A DNA stretch of 19,773 nt from JBOGGX01 sp050744245 (GTDB taxonomy: Bacteria > Actinomycetota > Acidimicrobiia > Acidimicrobiales > JBOGGX01). The notes beneath the pieces are model-generated. The model made no database searches and was not told the DNA's origin. It saw nothing but the letters and a program-made list of their open reading frames with translations. A program made the position numbers and the translations under genes. Location: positions 1-19,773 of the forward strand of contig JBOGGX010000096.1 in NCBI GenBank assembly GCA_050744245.1, written 5' to 3'. Shown here in pieces: positions 6,093 through 13,550 of this stretch (the first letter of the stretch is position 1; each line of letters opens with the position of its first letter).

Positions 6093-6818
6093 TCAGCGAG
6101 GGGTCAGCACGCAGAGCTCGTTGCCCTCCGGATCGGCGAGGACGACCCAGCGCACATCGCCCTGGCCGATGTCGACCCGCCGGGCGCCCAGATCCTCGAG
6201 CCGGGCGACCTCGGACCGGTGATCGTCCTCCGGGTAGGGCGCCACGTCGATGTGGAGTCGGTTCTTCACCGTCTTGGCGTTCCGCGACCCGAGCAGCTCG
6301 AGGAACGGTCCCGTGCCGTTCGGGCGGCGCAGGGTCGCGTGTTGTTCGGTCGACTCGACCACCGGCCATCCCGTCGCCTCGGCCCAGAAGGGGGCGATGG
6401 CTGCCGGGTCGGTGCAGTGCAACACGATGGCCGCCACCGGTCCGGTGTCGGCGTAGGTGGTCCTGGGTTCGAGCACGCAGAGCTCGTTGCCTTCCGGATC
6501 GGCGAGCACCACCCACGGCACCTCGTCCCCCTGGCCGACATCAGCCCGCGTCGCGCCGAGGGCGAGCAGGCGCTCGACCTCGGCCGCCTGGTGTTCCCGC
6601 GAGGTGGTGGCCAGGTCGAGGTGGAGCCGGTTCTGCACCGTCTTCGGCTCGGCCACCGGCCCGAACACGAGCGGGACGAATGGCTGACCGTCGAGCTCGA
6701 CGACGACCTCGTCCGGTTCCTCGAACGTGACCGGCCACCGCAGCGCCGCGGACCAGAAACGGGCCAGGGCCGACGGGTCGGCGGCGTCGATGACGAGGGA
6801 ATTGAATCTGGTCGGCAC
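6093..6818 (-). CDS. Two-domain VOC (glyoxalase/bleomycin-resistance fold) protein
   Basis: This 241-residue protein is built of two VOC domains, about 1-119 and 124-241. Each ends in the same signature (VVLADPEGNELCVL), preceded by NRLHLDLA or NRLHIDVA and by an FW..A..WPV segment, as in the Glyoxalase_6 group. VOC proteins bind a metal or a small hydrophobic ligand and include dioxygenases, isomerases and antibiotic-binding proteins; this group is mostly uncharacterised. The histidine in NRLH and the glutamate in PEGNE are the likely ligand positions. The start is GTG at 6818; a CAGCCT box 6 nt upstream is a weak -10 candidate. The two halves are very similar at DNA level near their ends, indicating internal duplication. 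Confidence 0.9.
   Translation of the reverse strand: MPTRFNSLVIDAADPSALARFWSAALRWPVTFEEPDEVVVELDGQPFVPLVFGPVAEPKTVQNRLHLDLATTSREHQAAEVERLLALGATRADVGQGDEVPWVVLADPEGNELCVLEPRTTYADTGPVAAIVLHCTDPAAIAPFWAEATGWPVVESTEQHATLRRPNGTGPFLELLGSRNAKTVKNRLHIDVAPYPEDDHRSEVARLEDLGARRVDIGQGDVRWVVLADPEGNELCVLTPR
6106..6140. repeat. Direct repeat copy 1 within the VOC gene
   Basis: This 35-bp stretch matches 6472-6506 at 34 of 35 positions (a single C/T difference). It encodes the end of the second VOC domain and reflects the duplicated PEGNELCVL motif. Confidence 0.85.
6472..6506. repeat. Direct repeat copy 2 within the VOC gene
   Basis: This is the partner of the repeat at 6106-6140, encoding the end of the first VOC domain. 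Near-identity at third codon positions argues for recent duplication or gene conversion. Confidence 0.85.
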
Positions 6819-6864
6819 CGAAGCAGGCTGTCACGGCCGGCGCCAGATGTGGAACGGTTAGCCG

Positions 6865-8220
6865 ATGCGCACGCTCCTGATGGACGCGGCCGAGCGGTCG
6901 GCGAGCTATCTCGATGGACTATCGACCCGATCGGTCGCCCCACCGGCCGACGCCATCGCCGGGCTGGCCGCCCTCGGCGGCGAGCTGCCGGACGATCCGA
7001 CCGACCCGGGCGAGGTGCTGGCCCTGTTGGACGACGTGGGGTCGCCGGCCACGATCGCGTCGGCCGGGCCCCGCTACTTCGGCTTCGTCATCGGTGGCTC
7101 GCTGCCGGCCGCGGTGGCCGCAAGTTGGCTGGCGACGGCCTGGGACAATAACGCCGGTCTGCGGGTGGCGTCCCCGGTTGGCGCCCATCTGGAAGCGGTG
7201 GCCCTGGCCTGGCTGGTTGACGTGCTCGGCCTGCCCGAAGGCACCGGTGGTGGGTTCGTGACCGGGGCGACGATGGCCAACCTGACCGGGTTGGCCGCAG
7301 CGCGGCACGCCCTGCTGCGGCGGGCGGGTTGGGACGTCGAGGGCCTCGGACTGTTCGGAGCGCCCGAGCTCCGTGTCGTCGTGGGCGACGAGGTCCACGT
7401 GAGCCTGCTCAAGGCCTTGTCGCTGCTGGGTCTGGGTCGGGATCGGGTCGTTCGGGTGCCGGTCGATGACCAGGGTCGGATCAGCGCGGACGAGCTGCCG
7501 CCGCTCGACGGGCGGACGATCCTCTGCGTCCAGGCGGGGAACGTGAACACGGGCGCGGTCGACCCGCTCGGGCGCCTCACCAAGGCGGCGCGGGCGGCCG
7601 GGGCGTGGGTCCACGTCGACGGGGCGTTCGGGCTGTGGGCCGCGGTAGCACCCGAGCGGCGGGCCTTGGTCGAGGGGGTCGATCGGGCCGACTCGTGGGC
7701 GACCGACGGGCACAAGTGGCTCAACGTGCCGTACGACAGCGGGCTGGTGTTCGTCCGCGACTCTGAGGTGTTGAGCGCGTCGATGGCGGCCACCGCCGCC
7801 TACCTCATTCCGGGTCATGACCGTGAGCCGTACGACTACACCCCGGAGATGTCCCGCCGGGCCCGCGGGCTCGATGTGTGGGCGGCGCTGCGGTCGTTGG
7901 GCCGTTCGGGTCTCGCGGCCCTGGTCGAGGGGTGCTGCGTCCAGGCGTCCCGGTTCGCCGCGGGTTTGTCCGCCGCCGGCTACGAGGTCCTGAACGATGT
8001 GGTGCTCAACCAGGTGCTGGCGTCGTTCGGCGACGACGACACGACCAGGGCGGTGGTGGCCGCCGTCCAGGACGACGGGACCTGCTGGTGCGGGGGGACG
8101 GTGTGGCAGGGCCGGGCGGCGATGCGCATCAGCGTGTCGTCGTGGGCGACGACCGACGATGACGTCGAGGCCAGCCTCGACGCCATCATCCGGGTCGCGT
8201 CGTCGCGATCCGCCGCCTGA
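6865..8220 (+). CDS. Group II PLP-dependent decarboxylase-like enzyme
   Basis: This 451-residue fold-type I pyridoxal-phosphate enzyme is related to glutamate, aromatic amino acid and histidine decarboxylases. Visible features are GPRYFGFVIGGSLPAAVAA (substrate-side N-terminal segment), TGATMANLTGL (phosphate-binding region), the ring-stacking His178 in DEVHVSL, Asp252 in HVDGAFG (pairs with the pyridine nitrogen) and the Schiff-base Lys284 in TDGHKWLNVPYDSG. The substrate cannot be assigned; related actinobacterial genes are often labelled aspartate aminotransferase family or aromatic decarboxylase. ATG at 6865 has neither an obvious Shine-Dalgarno nor a TANNNT box. It is transcribed away from the VOC gene across a 46-nt gap and ends 13 nt before the converging secreted-protein gene. 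Confidence 0.9.
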   Translation: MRTLLMDAAERSASYLDGLSTRSVAPPADAIAGLAALGGELPDDPTDPGEVLALLDDVGSPATIASAGPRYFGFVIGGSLPAAVAASWLATAWDNNAGLRVASPVGAHLEAVALAWLVDVLGLPEGTGGGFVTGATMANLTGLAAARHALLRRAGWDVEGLGLFGAPELRVVVGDEVHVSLLKALSLLGLGRDRVVRVPVDDQGRISADELPPLDGRTILCVQAGNVNTGAVDPLGRLTKAARAAGAWVHVDGAFGLWAAVAPERRALVEGVDRADSWATDGHKWLNVPYDSGLVFVRDSEVLSASMAATAAYLIPGHDREPYDYTPEMSRRARGLDVWAALRSLGRSGLAALVEGCCVQASRFAAGLSAAGYEVLNDVVLNQVLASFGDDDTTRAVVAAVQDDGTCWCGGTVWQGRAAMRISVSSWATTDDDVEASLDAIIRVASSRSAA

Positions 8221-8233
8221 TCCAGCCCGCCGA

Positions 8234-8806
8234 TCAGCCCCCCGAGGGCTCGTCGCAGAACAGGCAGTCGACCCGCGGGTTGTAGTCCTTGTAGATCCCG
8301 TCGGGGTTGTCGTGGTAGAGCCAGACGTGCAGCTCGTAGAACGCGGGCAGGCCGTAGCGGTTGCCCTCCGGCACCAGCCGGAGCTGCCGGCCGAACAGGC
8401 GCGGTGGCGGGCGGTCGGCGCCCCAGGCGTCGACGAGCACCACGTACTCGACGCCGAGCAGCTGATGGCCGGAGGCCGTCTCCCGGTACAGCAGCACCTC
8501 GGGGCTGACCAGGTCGACGGCCGGGTCGCCGACGAGCGCACCGTTGGCGTAGTGGATGCCCATGCCGCCGCGACCGTTCGGGTCGACGATGCAGGCCACG
8601 CCTGCGGCGTCGGTGAACAGGCCGTAGCCGGCGGCCAGGACGTTGTCGATGTCCTGGTAGGCCTCGGTCGCCCGGCGCAGCTGACGCAGGTCGTCCCGGT
8701 TGCCCCTGGCCGATGCGGGCGCCGCCGGGCCCAGCACGAGCGCGACGGCGACGGCGGCGGCCAGGGCGACGACGCCGATGCGGGCCGGCCGTCGTGTGGC
8801 GGTCAT
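8234..8806 (-). CDS. Sec-exported conserved hypothetical protein
   Basis: This 190-residue protein has a clear signal peptide: basic TRRPAR, a long Ala/Val/Leu core (about 10-26), then an A-S-A cleavage site near residue 33. There is no lipobox cysteine. The mature part has motifs of an actinobacterial family of unknown function: a helical AYQDIDNVLAAGY, ACIVDPNGRGGMGIHYAN, SPEVLLYRE, LLGVEYVV and YELHVWLYHDNPDGIYKDYN. Cysteines in VACIV and at the end (DCLFC) could form disulfides outside the cell. The ATG at 8806 overlaps the TGA of the DUF4242 gene as ATGA, so the two are translationally coupled. The frame open up to 9184 is only a shadow of the upstream gene. Confidence 0.85.
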   Translation of the reverse strand: MTATRRPARIGVVALAAAVAVALVLGPAAPASARGNRDDLRQLRRATEAYQDIDNVLAAGYGLFTDAAGVACIVDPNGRGGMGIHYANGALVGDPAVDLVSPEVLLYRETASGHQLLGVEYVVLVDAWGADRPPPRLFGRQLRLVPEGNRYGLPAFYELHVWLYHDNPDGIYKDYNPRVDCLFCDEPSGG

Positions 8807-9087
8807 GCCCCGTTCTCCAGGTAGAAGTACGGGCCGAGCACCCGCACCTCGGTTATCACGTCGATCGGCAGCCCATTGCGCTCGGCCACCCGCCTGATGG
8901 CCTCCGCGCTGGGACCGTCGTAGACGCAGAACGTCTTCTCGAGGCTGTCGCTCACGTACGAGTGGACCCAGGTGACGCCCTCGCCGGCATTGGTGTCGAC
9001 GACCTTGGCGACGGCCTTGCGCCCGTCGTCGCTCATCGGGATCTGGAGCCCGCCCGGGAAGGTGCGCTCGATCAGGTATCGCGGCAT
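8803..9087 (-). CDS. DUF4242 family protein (SCO4226-like ferredoxin fold)
   Basis: This 94-residue protein begins MPRYLIERTFPGGL and contains VTWVHSYVSDSLEKTFCVYDGPS followed by AIRRVAERNGLPID, the DUF4242 pattern. The family forms small alpha/beta barrels. The Streptomyces member SCO4226 has been described as a nickel-binding protein, so metal binding is possible but not shown here. ATG at 9087 is supported by GGAGG 8 nt upstream. It is the first gene of a two-gene operon with the exported protein and diverges from the amidohydrolase across a 122-nt intergenic region. Confidence 0.88.
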   Translation of the reverse strand: MPRYLIERTFPGGLQIPMSDDGRKAVAKVVDTNAGEGVTWVHSYVSDSLEKTFCVYDGPSAEAIRRVAERNGLPIDVITEVRVLGPYFYLENGA

Positions 9088-9095
9088 GTACGGAA

Positions 9096-9100
9096 CCTCC
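9096..9100 (-). promoter_or_regulatory. Shine-Dalgarno of the DUF4242 gene
   Basis: GGAGG on the minus strand, 8 nt before the ATG at 9087. The presence of a leader implies a promoter further up in 9101-9209; a TAGGTT near 9119-9124 is possible but has no clear -35. Confidence 0.6.
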
Positions 9101-9197
9101 GATGCCTGGGTGCTCGGAACCTACGAACGTCGTGCCGGCCCCGCATCGGGAGAGCTCCCTAGGTTGCCGCGGCGCGCTCCCCACATTGGCGCCGTGC

Positions 9198-9203
9198 CAT
9201 AGT
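9198..9203 (+). promoter_or_regulatory. Candidate leaderless -10 box (CATAGT) for the amidohydrolase
   Basis: CATAGT is followed by 6 nt and the ATG at 9210, with no Shine-Dalgarno sequence. It deviates from TANNNT at the first base, so it is weaker than the other candidates in this window. Confidence 0.3.
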
Positions 9204-9209
9204 GACCCG

Positions 9210-10436
9210 ATGGCCCGCCTCCTGTTCCACGGCGGTCAGGTGTTCGACGCCACCGGCGACCCGCCCGACCCGCCCAAGCCCGCCGACGTCGTCGTCGAAG
9301 ACGGCCGCATCGTCGCGGTCGGTCCCGACCTCGACGGTGACGACCGTGTCGACTGCTCGGGGAGGACGCTCATCCCCGGTCTCTTCGACTGTCACACCCA
9401 TGTGATGGTCAGCCACTTCGACCTGTGGCAGATGATGCAGACGCCGTTCTCGCTGCAGTTCTTCGAGGCCAGGGAGAACCTGGAGGCGACGCTCGCCATC
9501 GGTATCACGACCGTGCGCGACGCCGGCGGCGCCGACCTCGGGGTGAAGACCGCGGTGGAGCGGGGGATCGTGAACGGGCCGCGGATGCAGATCTCGATCG
9601 GGATGTTGAGCCAGACCGGCGGCCACGGCGACAAGTGGATGGTGTGCGGCGGTGGACTGCCCTCACCCTTCGGCATGCCCCACCCCGGCCGCCCCAGCGG
9701 CCTGGTCGACGGGCCCGACGAGATGCGCAGGAAGGTGCGCGAGATGGTCAGGGCCGGCGCCGATGTCATCAAGGTGGCGACCTCCGGCGGCGTGCTGTCG
9801 CCCCGCGACAACCCGCGGCACGGGCACTTCCGCGACGATGAGCTGGCGGTCCTGGTCGCCGAGGCCACCGCCGCGGGGATCTTCGTGATGGCCCACTCGC
9901 AAGCGACCGACGGGATCAAGGCGTCGATCCGGGCCGGCATCCGCTCGATCGAGCACGGCATCTACCTCGACGACGAGGCCATCGAGATGATGCTCGATCG
10001 GGGCACCTATCTGGTGCCGACCCTGATGGCGCCGCGGGGCGTCATCGAGCTTGCCGCCGGCGGCGCCCAGATCGCCGAGACCAGCCTGCGCAAGGCCGAG
10101 ATGGTCATCGCCGACCATGACGCGTCGATCGCCGCCGCGATCGCCGCGGGGGTGAAGGTCGCCATGGGCACCGACTCCGGGGTGACGCCGCACGGGCAGA
10201 ACCTGCGGGAGCTGGCCCTGATGGTCGAGCGGGGGATGACCCCGGCGGCGGCCCTCGTCGCGACCTCGCGCACGCCCGCCGACCTGCTCGGCGTGGCCGA
10301 TGAGCTGGGCACGATCGAACCAGGAAAGCGGGCCGATCTGGTGGTCGTCGACGGCGATCCGCTCGAGGTCGACAAGCTCCCCGACCGCGTCGACGCCGTC
10401 TGGAAGGACGGCCGGCTGGCCGTGTCGAAGGCCTGA
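9210..10436 (+). CDS. Metal-dependent amidohydrolase (imidazolonepropionase/Xaa-Pro dipeptidase-like)
   Basis: This 408-residue protein belongs to the amidohydrolase superfamily, a TIM barrel with a mono- or binuclear metal centre. Metal ligands are in place: His62 and His64 in DCHTHV, the bridging Lys188 in VIKVATSGG, His229 in MAHSQA, His249 in SIEHGIYLDD and Asp322 in MGTDSGV. The C-terminal LGTIEPGKRADLVVVDGDPL returns to the small beta-sandwich domain, as usual. The lysine and the KVATSGG context fit the imidazolonepropionase-like group that includes carboxypeptidase-like enzymes acting on N-acylated or Xaa-Pro-type substrates. The true substrate is unknown. ATG at 9210 matches the start of the first beta strand (LLFHGGQVFDATG). 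No signal peptide is present. Confidence 0.92.
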   Translation: MARLLFHGGQVFDATGDPPDPPKPADVVVEDGRIVAVGPDLDGDDRVDCSGRTLIPGLFDCHTHVMVSHFDLWQMMQTPFSLQFFEARENLEATLAIGITTVRDAGGADLGVKTAVERGIVNGPRMQISIGMLSQTGGHGDKWMVCGGGLPSPFGMPHPGRPSGLVDGPDEMRRKVREMVRAGADVIKVATSGGVLSPRDNPRHGHFRDDELAVLVAEATAAGIFVMAHSQATDGIKASIRAGIRSIEHGIYLDDEAIEMMLDRGTYLVPTLMAPRGVIELAAGGAQIAETSLRKAEMVIADHDASIAAAIAAGVKVAMGTDSGVTPHGQNLRELALMVERGMTPAAALVATSRTPADLLGVADELGTIEPGKRADLVVVDGDPLEVDKLPDRVDAVWKDGRLAVSKA

Positions 10437-10442
10437 CCCAAA

Positions 10443-10485
10443 CTCGACGCATCTCGCGCCGGTGGGCGGCGCGACGTGCGTCGAG
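10443..10485. terminator. Strong hairpin between converging genes (bidirectional terminator)
   Basis: CTCGACGCA (10443-10451) pairs perfectly with TGCGTCGAG (10477-10485), and TCGCGCC (10454-10460) pairs with GGCGCGA (10468-10474). A 2x2 junction (one wobble, one mismatch) joins the two stems, and the loop is 7 nt. It sits 6 nt after the amidohydrolase stop and 16 nt before the end of the converging flavoprotein gene. Only the minus-strand reading is followed by a short T run (TTTGGG), so termination may be stronger in that direction or rely on the stem alone, as often seen in high-GC actinobacteria. Confidence 0.75.
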
Positions 10486-10501
10486 AATGACCAGCCCGCG
10501 G

Positions 10502-11638
10502 CTACGACGGCGGTTGGTCGGCGACGGAGGCGGCCAGGCGGGCGGCGGCCTCGATGTACTCCTCGACCAGCTCGTACATCACCTGCTTGACCGGCTTGAC
10601 CTGGTTCATCATCCCGACCGCCTGGCCGACGAAGTAGGTGGCGAGCTCCTCGGCGCCCGACCCCGACGTGGTGGCGGCCCGGGCGATCCTCGCCTGGGCC
10701 TCGGCGACGAGCATCCCGTGCAACGGCATGGGCAGGGGTTCCGGCGTCGCCGGCGAGTCCCATTCGTCGGTCCACGCCGTGCGCAGCTGGCGGGCGGGCT
10801 TGCCGGTCGACGCTCGCGACCGCACCGTGTCCGACGACCCGGCCCGCAGGAACTTCTGCTTCACCACCGGGTGGGTCTCGGCCTCCTCGGTGGTCAGCCA
10901 GATCGATCCGCACCACACCCCCTGGGCGCCGAGGGCCAGGGCGGCGGCGATCTGGCGGCCGGAGGCGATGCCGCCGGCGGCCAGGACCGGCGTCGGGGCG
11001 ACCACGTCGACCACCTCGGGCACGAGCACCATGGTGGCGATCTCGCCCGTGTGGCCGCCGGCCTCGTAGCCCTGGGCGACGATCACGTCGACCCCCGCCC
11101 CCTGCTGCCGCTCGGCGTGCACCCGGCTGCCGACCAGGCCGGCGACGACCACCCCCTGGTCGTGGGCCCGGGCAACCATCTCCGGCGGCGCCGGCCCCAG
11201 GGCGTTGGCGATCAGCGCGATCGGGTGCTCGAAGGCGACGTCCATCAAAGGCGCCGCGCCCTTGTGCGACCACGACAGCAGCCCGCTGGGTGCCTGCTGG
11301 TCGCTCGGGAGCGGCGGCACGTCGTACCGGTCGAGCAGATCGTCGACGAAGGAACGGTGCTCGGCGGGGATCATCTCCGCCAGCTCGGCCGGCGCCCGTC
11401 CGCCCTCCTCGCTCCCGACGTAGCGGGCCGGCACGAGCACGTCGACCCCGTAGGGCCGGCCGCCGACCTGCTCCTCGATCCACGTGAGCTCGATGTCGAG
11501 CTGCTCGGGCGACAGGGCCACCGCACCGAGCACCCCGAGCCCGCCGGCCCGGCTGACCGCGGCCACGACGTCGCGGCAATGGCTGAAGGCGAAGATGGGG
11601 AACTCGATCCCGAGCCGATCACACAAGGGGGTGCGCAC
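10502..11638 (-). CDS. Nitronate monooxygenase-like FMN-dependent flavoprotein
   Basis: This 378-residue protein is of the 2-nitropropane dioxygenase/nitronate monooxygenase family, an FMN-binding TIM barrel. The start (MRTPLCDRLGIEFPIFAFSH) and the AGGLGVLGA segment are family hallmarks. VDVIVAQGYEAGGHTGEI carries the conserved glycine-rich loop and histidine, and PVLAAGGIASGRQIAAALALGAQGVWCGSIWL is the FMN phosphate-binding region. A long C-terminal part (LPMPLHGMLVAEA, AEELATYFVGQAVGMM) matches the actinobacterial subgroup whose substrates are mostly unknown. GTG at 11638 is supported by GGGGAGG 5 nt upstream. It lies 15 nt after the YjbR-like gene and is probably co-transcribed with it. 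Confidence 0.9.
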   Translation of the reverse strand: MRTPLCDRLGIEFPIFAFSHCRDVVAAVSRAGGLGVLGAVALSPEQLDIELTWIEEQVGGRPYGVDVLVPARYVGSEEGGRAPAELAEMIPAEHRSFVDDLLDRYDVPPLPSDQQAPSGLLSWSHKGAAPLMDVAFEHPIALIANALGPAPPEMVARAHDQGVVVAGLVGSRVHAERQQGAGVDVIVAQGYEAGGHTGEIATMVLVPEVVDVVAPTPVLAAGGIASGRQIAAALALGAQGVWCGSIWLTTEEAETHPVVKQKFLRAGSSDTVRSRASTGKPARQLRTAWTDEWDSPATPEPLPMPLHGMLVAEAQARIARAATTSGSGAEELATYFVGQAVGMMNQVKPVKQVMYELVEEYIEAAARLAASVADQPPS

Positions 11639-11643
11639 GACGG

Positions 11644-11650
11644 CCTCCCC
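11644..11650 (-). promoter_or_regulatory. Shine-Dalgarno of the nitronate monooxygenase-like gene
   Basis: GGGGAGG on the minus strand, 5 nt before the GTG at 11638. It lies in the 15-nt gap after the YjbR-like gene and decides the start. Confidence 0.6.
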
Positions 11651-11653
11651 GCC

Positions 11654-12067
11654 CTAGCGCCGGGCCGTCGCCGGCGGGTTGGCGTCGAGCTCGGCGACGT
11701 GCTTCTTGAGGGCAACGGCCCGGTAGCTCTCCTCGATCCAGTCGAGGAAGACGTCGACCGGCGGCGCATCGGCGTCCGGCCCTGCGTCGAGGTCGACGGT
11801 GACCCACCCGCCCCGGCCCAGGCCGTAGCCGGTTGGGGACGTGTAGGGCAGCGACAGCGCCGCCTCGCCGGACTCGGGGAGCTTGACGCTGAACAACAAC
11901 CGGTCGGTGACCTGGTCGGCGGGGGCGATGTTGAAGACGAACACCTTCTTTCCGACCTTGGCCACCGATTCGTCCCAGGGGAAGTCCTCCCATGCACCGG
12001 GCAGGCTGAACGCGAACTGCCGCATCGCCTCGGCGGCCGCCCTGAGCCGCGCCGAACCCTTGGCCAT
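11654..12067 (-). CDS. MmcQ/YjbR family protein
   Basis: This 137-residue protein has the MmcQ/YjbR (CyaY-like) fold signature: a helical start, LPGAWEDFPWDESVAKVGKKVFVF, a core strand region (RLLFSVKLPESGEAAL), GYGLGRGGWVTVDLD and a C-terminal helix WIEESYRAVALKKHV. The family is described as DNA-binding-like, but the biological role is largely unknown. ATG at 12067 (MAKGSARL) is preferred over a possible start 18 nt upstream because a TAGTCT box lies 7 nt before it. It precedes the flavoprotein gene in a two-gene unit and diverges from the RNB ribonuclease, with 55 nt between the two starts. Confidence 0.85.
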   Translation of the reverse strand: MAKGSARLRAAAEAMRQFAFSLPGAWEDFPWDESVAKVGKKVFVFNIAPADQVTDRLLFSVKLPESGEAALSLPYTSPTGYGLGRGGWVTVDLDAGPDADAPPVDVFLDWIEESYRAVALKKHVAELDANPPATARR

Positions 12068-12074
12068 GGGGTCG

Positions 12075-12080
12075 AGACTA
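12075..12080 (-). promoter_or_regulatory. Candidate leaderless -10 box (TAGTCT) for the YjbR-like gene
   Basis: TAGTCT on the minus strand is followed by 7 nt and the ATG at 12067, with no Shine-Dalgarno. Confidence 0.45.
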
Positions 12081-12107
12081 CGCAACCGGCGTCACCGGGC
12101 GCCCGGT

Positions 12108-12113
12108 TAGCGT
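12108..12113 (+). promoter_or_regulatory. Candidate -10 box (TAGCGT) for the RNB ribonuclease
   Basis: TAGCGT is followed by 9 nt and the ATG at 12123, so transcription would begin at or within a few nt of the start codon. No Shine-Dalgarno is present. Confidence 0.35.
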
Positions 12114-12122
12114 TGCGCCCGC

Positions 12123-13538
12123 ATGGCTGCTCCGCAGGTCCGGTCGAGCGCAGGCTCTGACGACCTGCTCGCCGGGTTCGCCGGCATTCGAGACGAGTTC
12201 GAGGTCCCGGCCGCGTTCCCGCCCGCGGTGCTGGCCGAGGCCGAGACCCAGCACCGGGGCGTCAATCGCCGACGGCGGGACCGCCGCGACCTGCCGCTGG
12301 TCACGATCGACCCTCAGGGATCACGCGACCTCGACCAGGCCTACACGGCCGAGCGGCGGGGGGCCGGCTACCGCGTCTTCTACGCGATCGCCGACGTCTC
12401 GGCCTTCGTCCGACCCGGCGGCGCGCTCGACGTAGAGACCAGGCGGCGGGGGGTCACGCTCTACAGCCCGGACCGACGCACGCCGCTGCACCCGGATGCC
12501 TTGGGCGAGGGGGCGGCCAGCCTGCTCCCCGGCGTCGATCGTCCCGCCCTGCTGTGGGAGTTCGACCTCGACGCCGACGGTCACCCGACGGCGACGAGGA
12601 TCGAACCGGCCGTGGTCCGCAGCCGGGCCGCGCTCTCGTACCCGGAGGTGCAGGCCGACCTCACGCCCGAGCCGCTCGGGCTGCTCGAGACGATCGGCCG
12701 TCTCCGCCAGGAACGCGAGGTCGAGCGGGGAGGGGTCAGCCTCGCCCTCCCGAGCCAGGAGGTGGTCAAGGTCGGCGATCGGTTCGTGCTGGCCTACGAG
12801 GCCAACCTCCCGGTCGAGGAGTGGAACGCGCAGATCTCGCTCCTCACCGGGATGGAGGCGGCCAGGATCATGCTCGAGGGCGGCGTCGGGGTGCTCAGAA
12901 CCCTGCCCCCGCCCGACGACTGGACGGTGAACGCCATCCGGCGCAGCGCACGGACGCTCGGACAGCCGTGGCCCAACGGCGCGAGCTACCCGGACTTCGT
13001 CCGCTCGATCGACAGGAGTGAGCACGCGAGCGCGGCCCTGCTCCACCAGGCCGCCAGGGCCCTCGGCGGGTCCGGCTACCTGTCCTTCGACAAGGCCACG
13101 ACGCCGGGCAAACGGAATCGCGTCCACTCGGCGGTCGCCGCCCCCTATGCCCACGTGACCGCGCCGCTGCGCCGGCTCGTCGATCGGTTCGCCAACGAGG
13201 TCGTCCTGGCCACGGTTGCGGACCGGCCCACACCCGAGTGGGCCGCCGCCGCCCTGCCCGAGCTCCCGAAGATCATGCAGTCGACGCGGGGACGTGAACG
13301 ACAGCTCGGGCACGCCATGCTCGACTTCGTCGAGGCCGTGGTCCTGCGCCGCCATGTCGGCCGGGTGTTCGATGCCGCGGTCACCAACATCGACAAGCGC
13401 GGTGCGGCCATCCAGCTCGTCGACCCGGCCGTGCTCGCGCGCATGCCGGCCGACGGTCTCACGCTCGGAGCGGAGGTCGACGCCCGGCTCGTCGAAGCCG
13501 TTCCCAGCGAGCGGCGGGTGCGCTTCGAGCGGGCCTGA
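12123..13538 (+). CDS. RNB-domain (RNase II/R family) 3'-5' exoribonuclease
   Basis: This 471-residue protein is a short member of the RNase II/R family, processive hydrolytic 3'-5' exoribonucleases that act in the cytosol. The RNB active-site motif reads TIDPQGSRDLDQAY: Asp63, Asp69 and Asp71 are kept, but the fourth position (Asp in E. coli DMDDAL) is Gln72. Further RNB blocks are YAIADVSAFVRPGG, GVTLYSPDRRTPLHP, VSLALPSQEV, EEWNAQISLLTGMEAARIM, YLSFDKAT and VTAPLRRLVDRFANE near the C-terminal end of the domain. The usual N-terminal cold-shock domains are essentially missing; about 55 residues after the RNB domain may form an S1-like OB fold (AAVTNIDKRGAAIQLVDP). This compact form is typical of actinobacterial RNB proteins. 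Confidence 0.9.
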   Translation: MAAPQVRSSAGSDDLLAGFAGIRDEFEVPAAFPPAVLAEAETQHRGVNRRRRDRRDLPLVTIDPQGSRDLDQAYTAERRGAGYRVFYAIADVSAFVRPGGALDVETRRRGVTLYSPDRRTPLHPDALGEGAASLLPGVDRPALLWEFDLDADGHPTATRIEPAVVRSRAALSYPEVQADLTPEPLGLLETIGRLRQEREVERGGVSLALPSQEVVKVGDRFVLAYEANLPVEEWNAQISLLTGMEAARIMLEGGVGVLRTLPPPDDWTVNAIRRSARTLGQPWPNGASYPDFVRSIDRSEHASAALLHQAARALGGSGYLSFDKATTPGKRNRVHSAVAAPYAHVTAPLRRLVDRFANEVVLATVADRPTPEWAAAALPELPKIMQSTRGRERQLGHAMLDFVEAVVLRRHVGRVFDAAVTNIDKRGAAIQLVDPAVLARMPADGLTLGAEVDARLVEAVPSERRVRFERA

Positions 13539-13550
13539 GCAACCCGGAGA

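Noticed and set aside
6919..8541. Minus-strand open frame of 540 codons
   Set aside because: It is antisense to the PLP-dependent enzyme, whose catalytic residues are intact. The antisense product shows no family features.
9148..9160. GGGAG-AG-CTCCC inverted repeat in the DUF4242/amidohydrolase gap
   Set aside because: Five-bp arms are too short in high-GC DNA to call an operator without comparative evidence.
9663..11579. Minus-strand open frame of 638 codons
   Set aside because: It runs antisense to the amidohydrolase and out of frame over the nitronate monooxygenase-like gene. The product is Arg/Gly/Ala-rich with no domain, typical of spurious frames in high-GC DNA.
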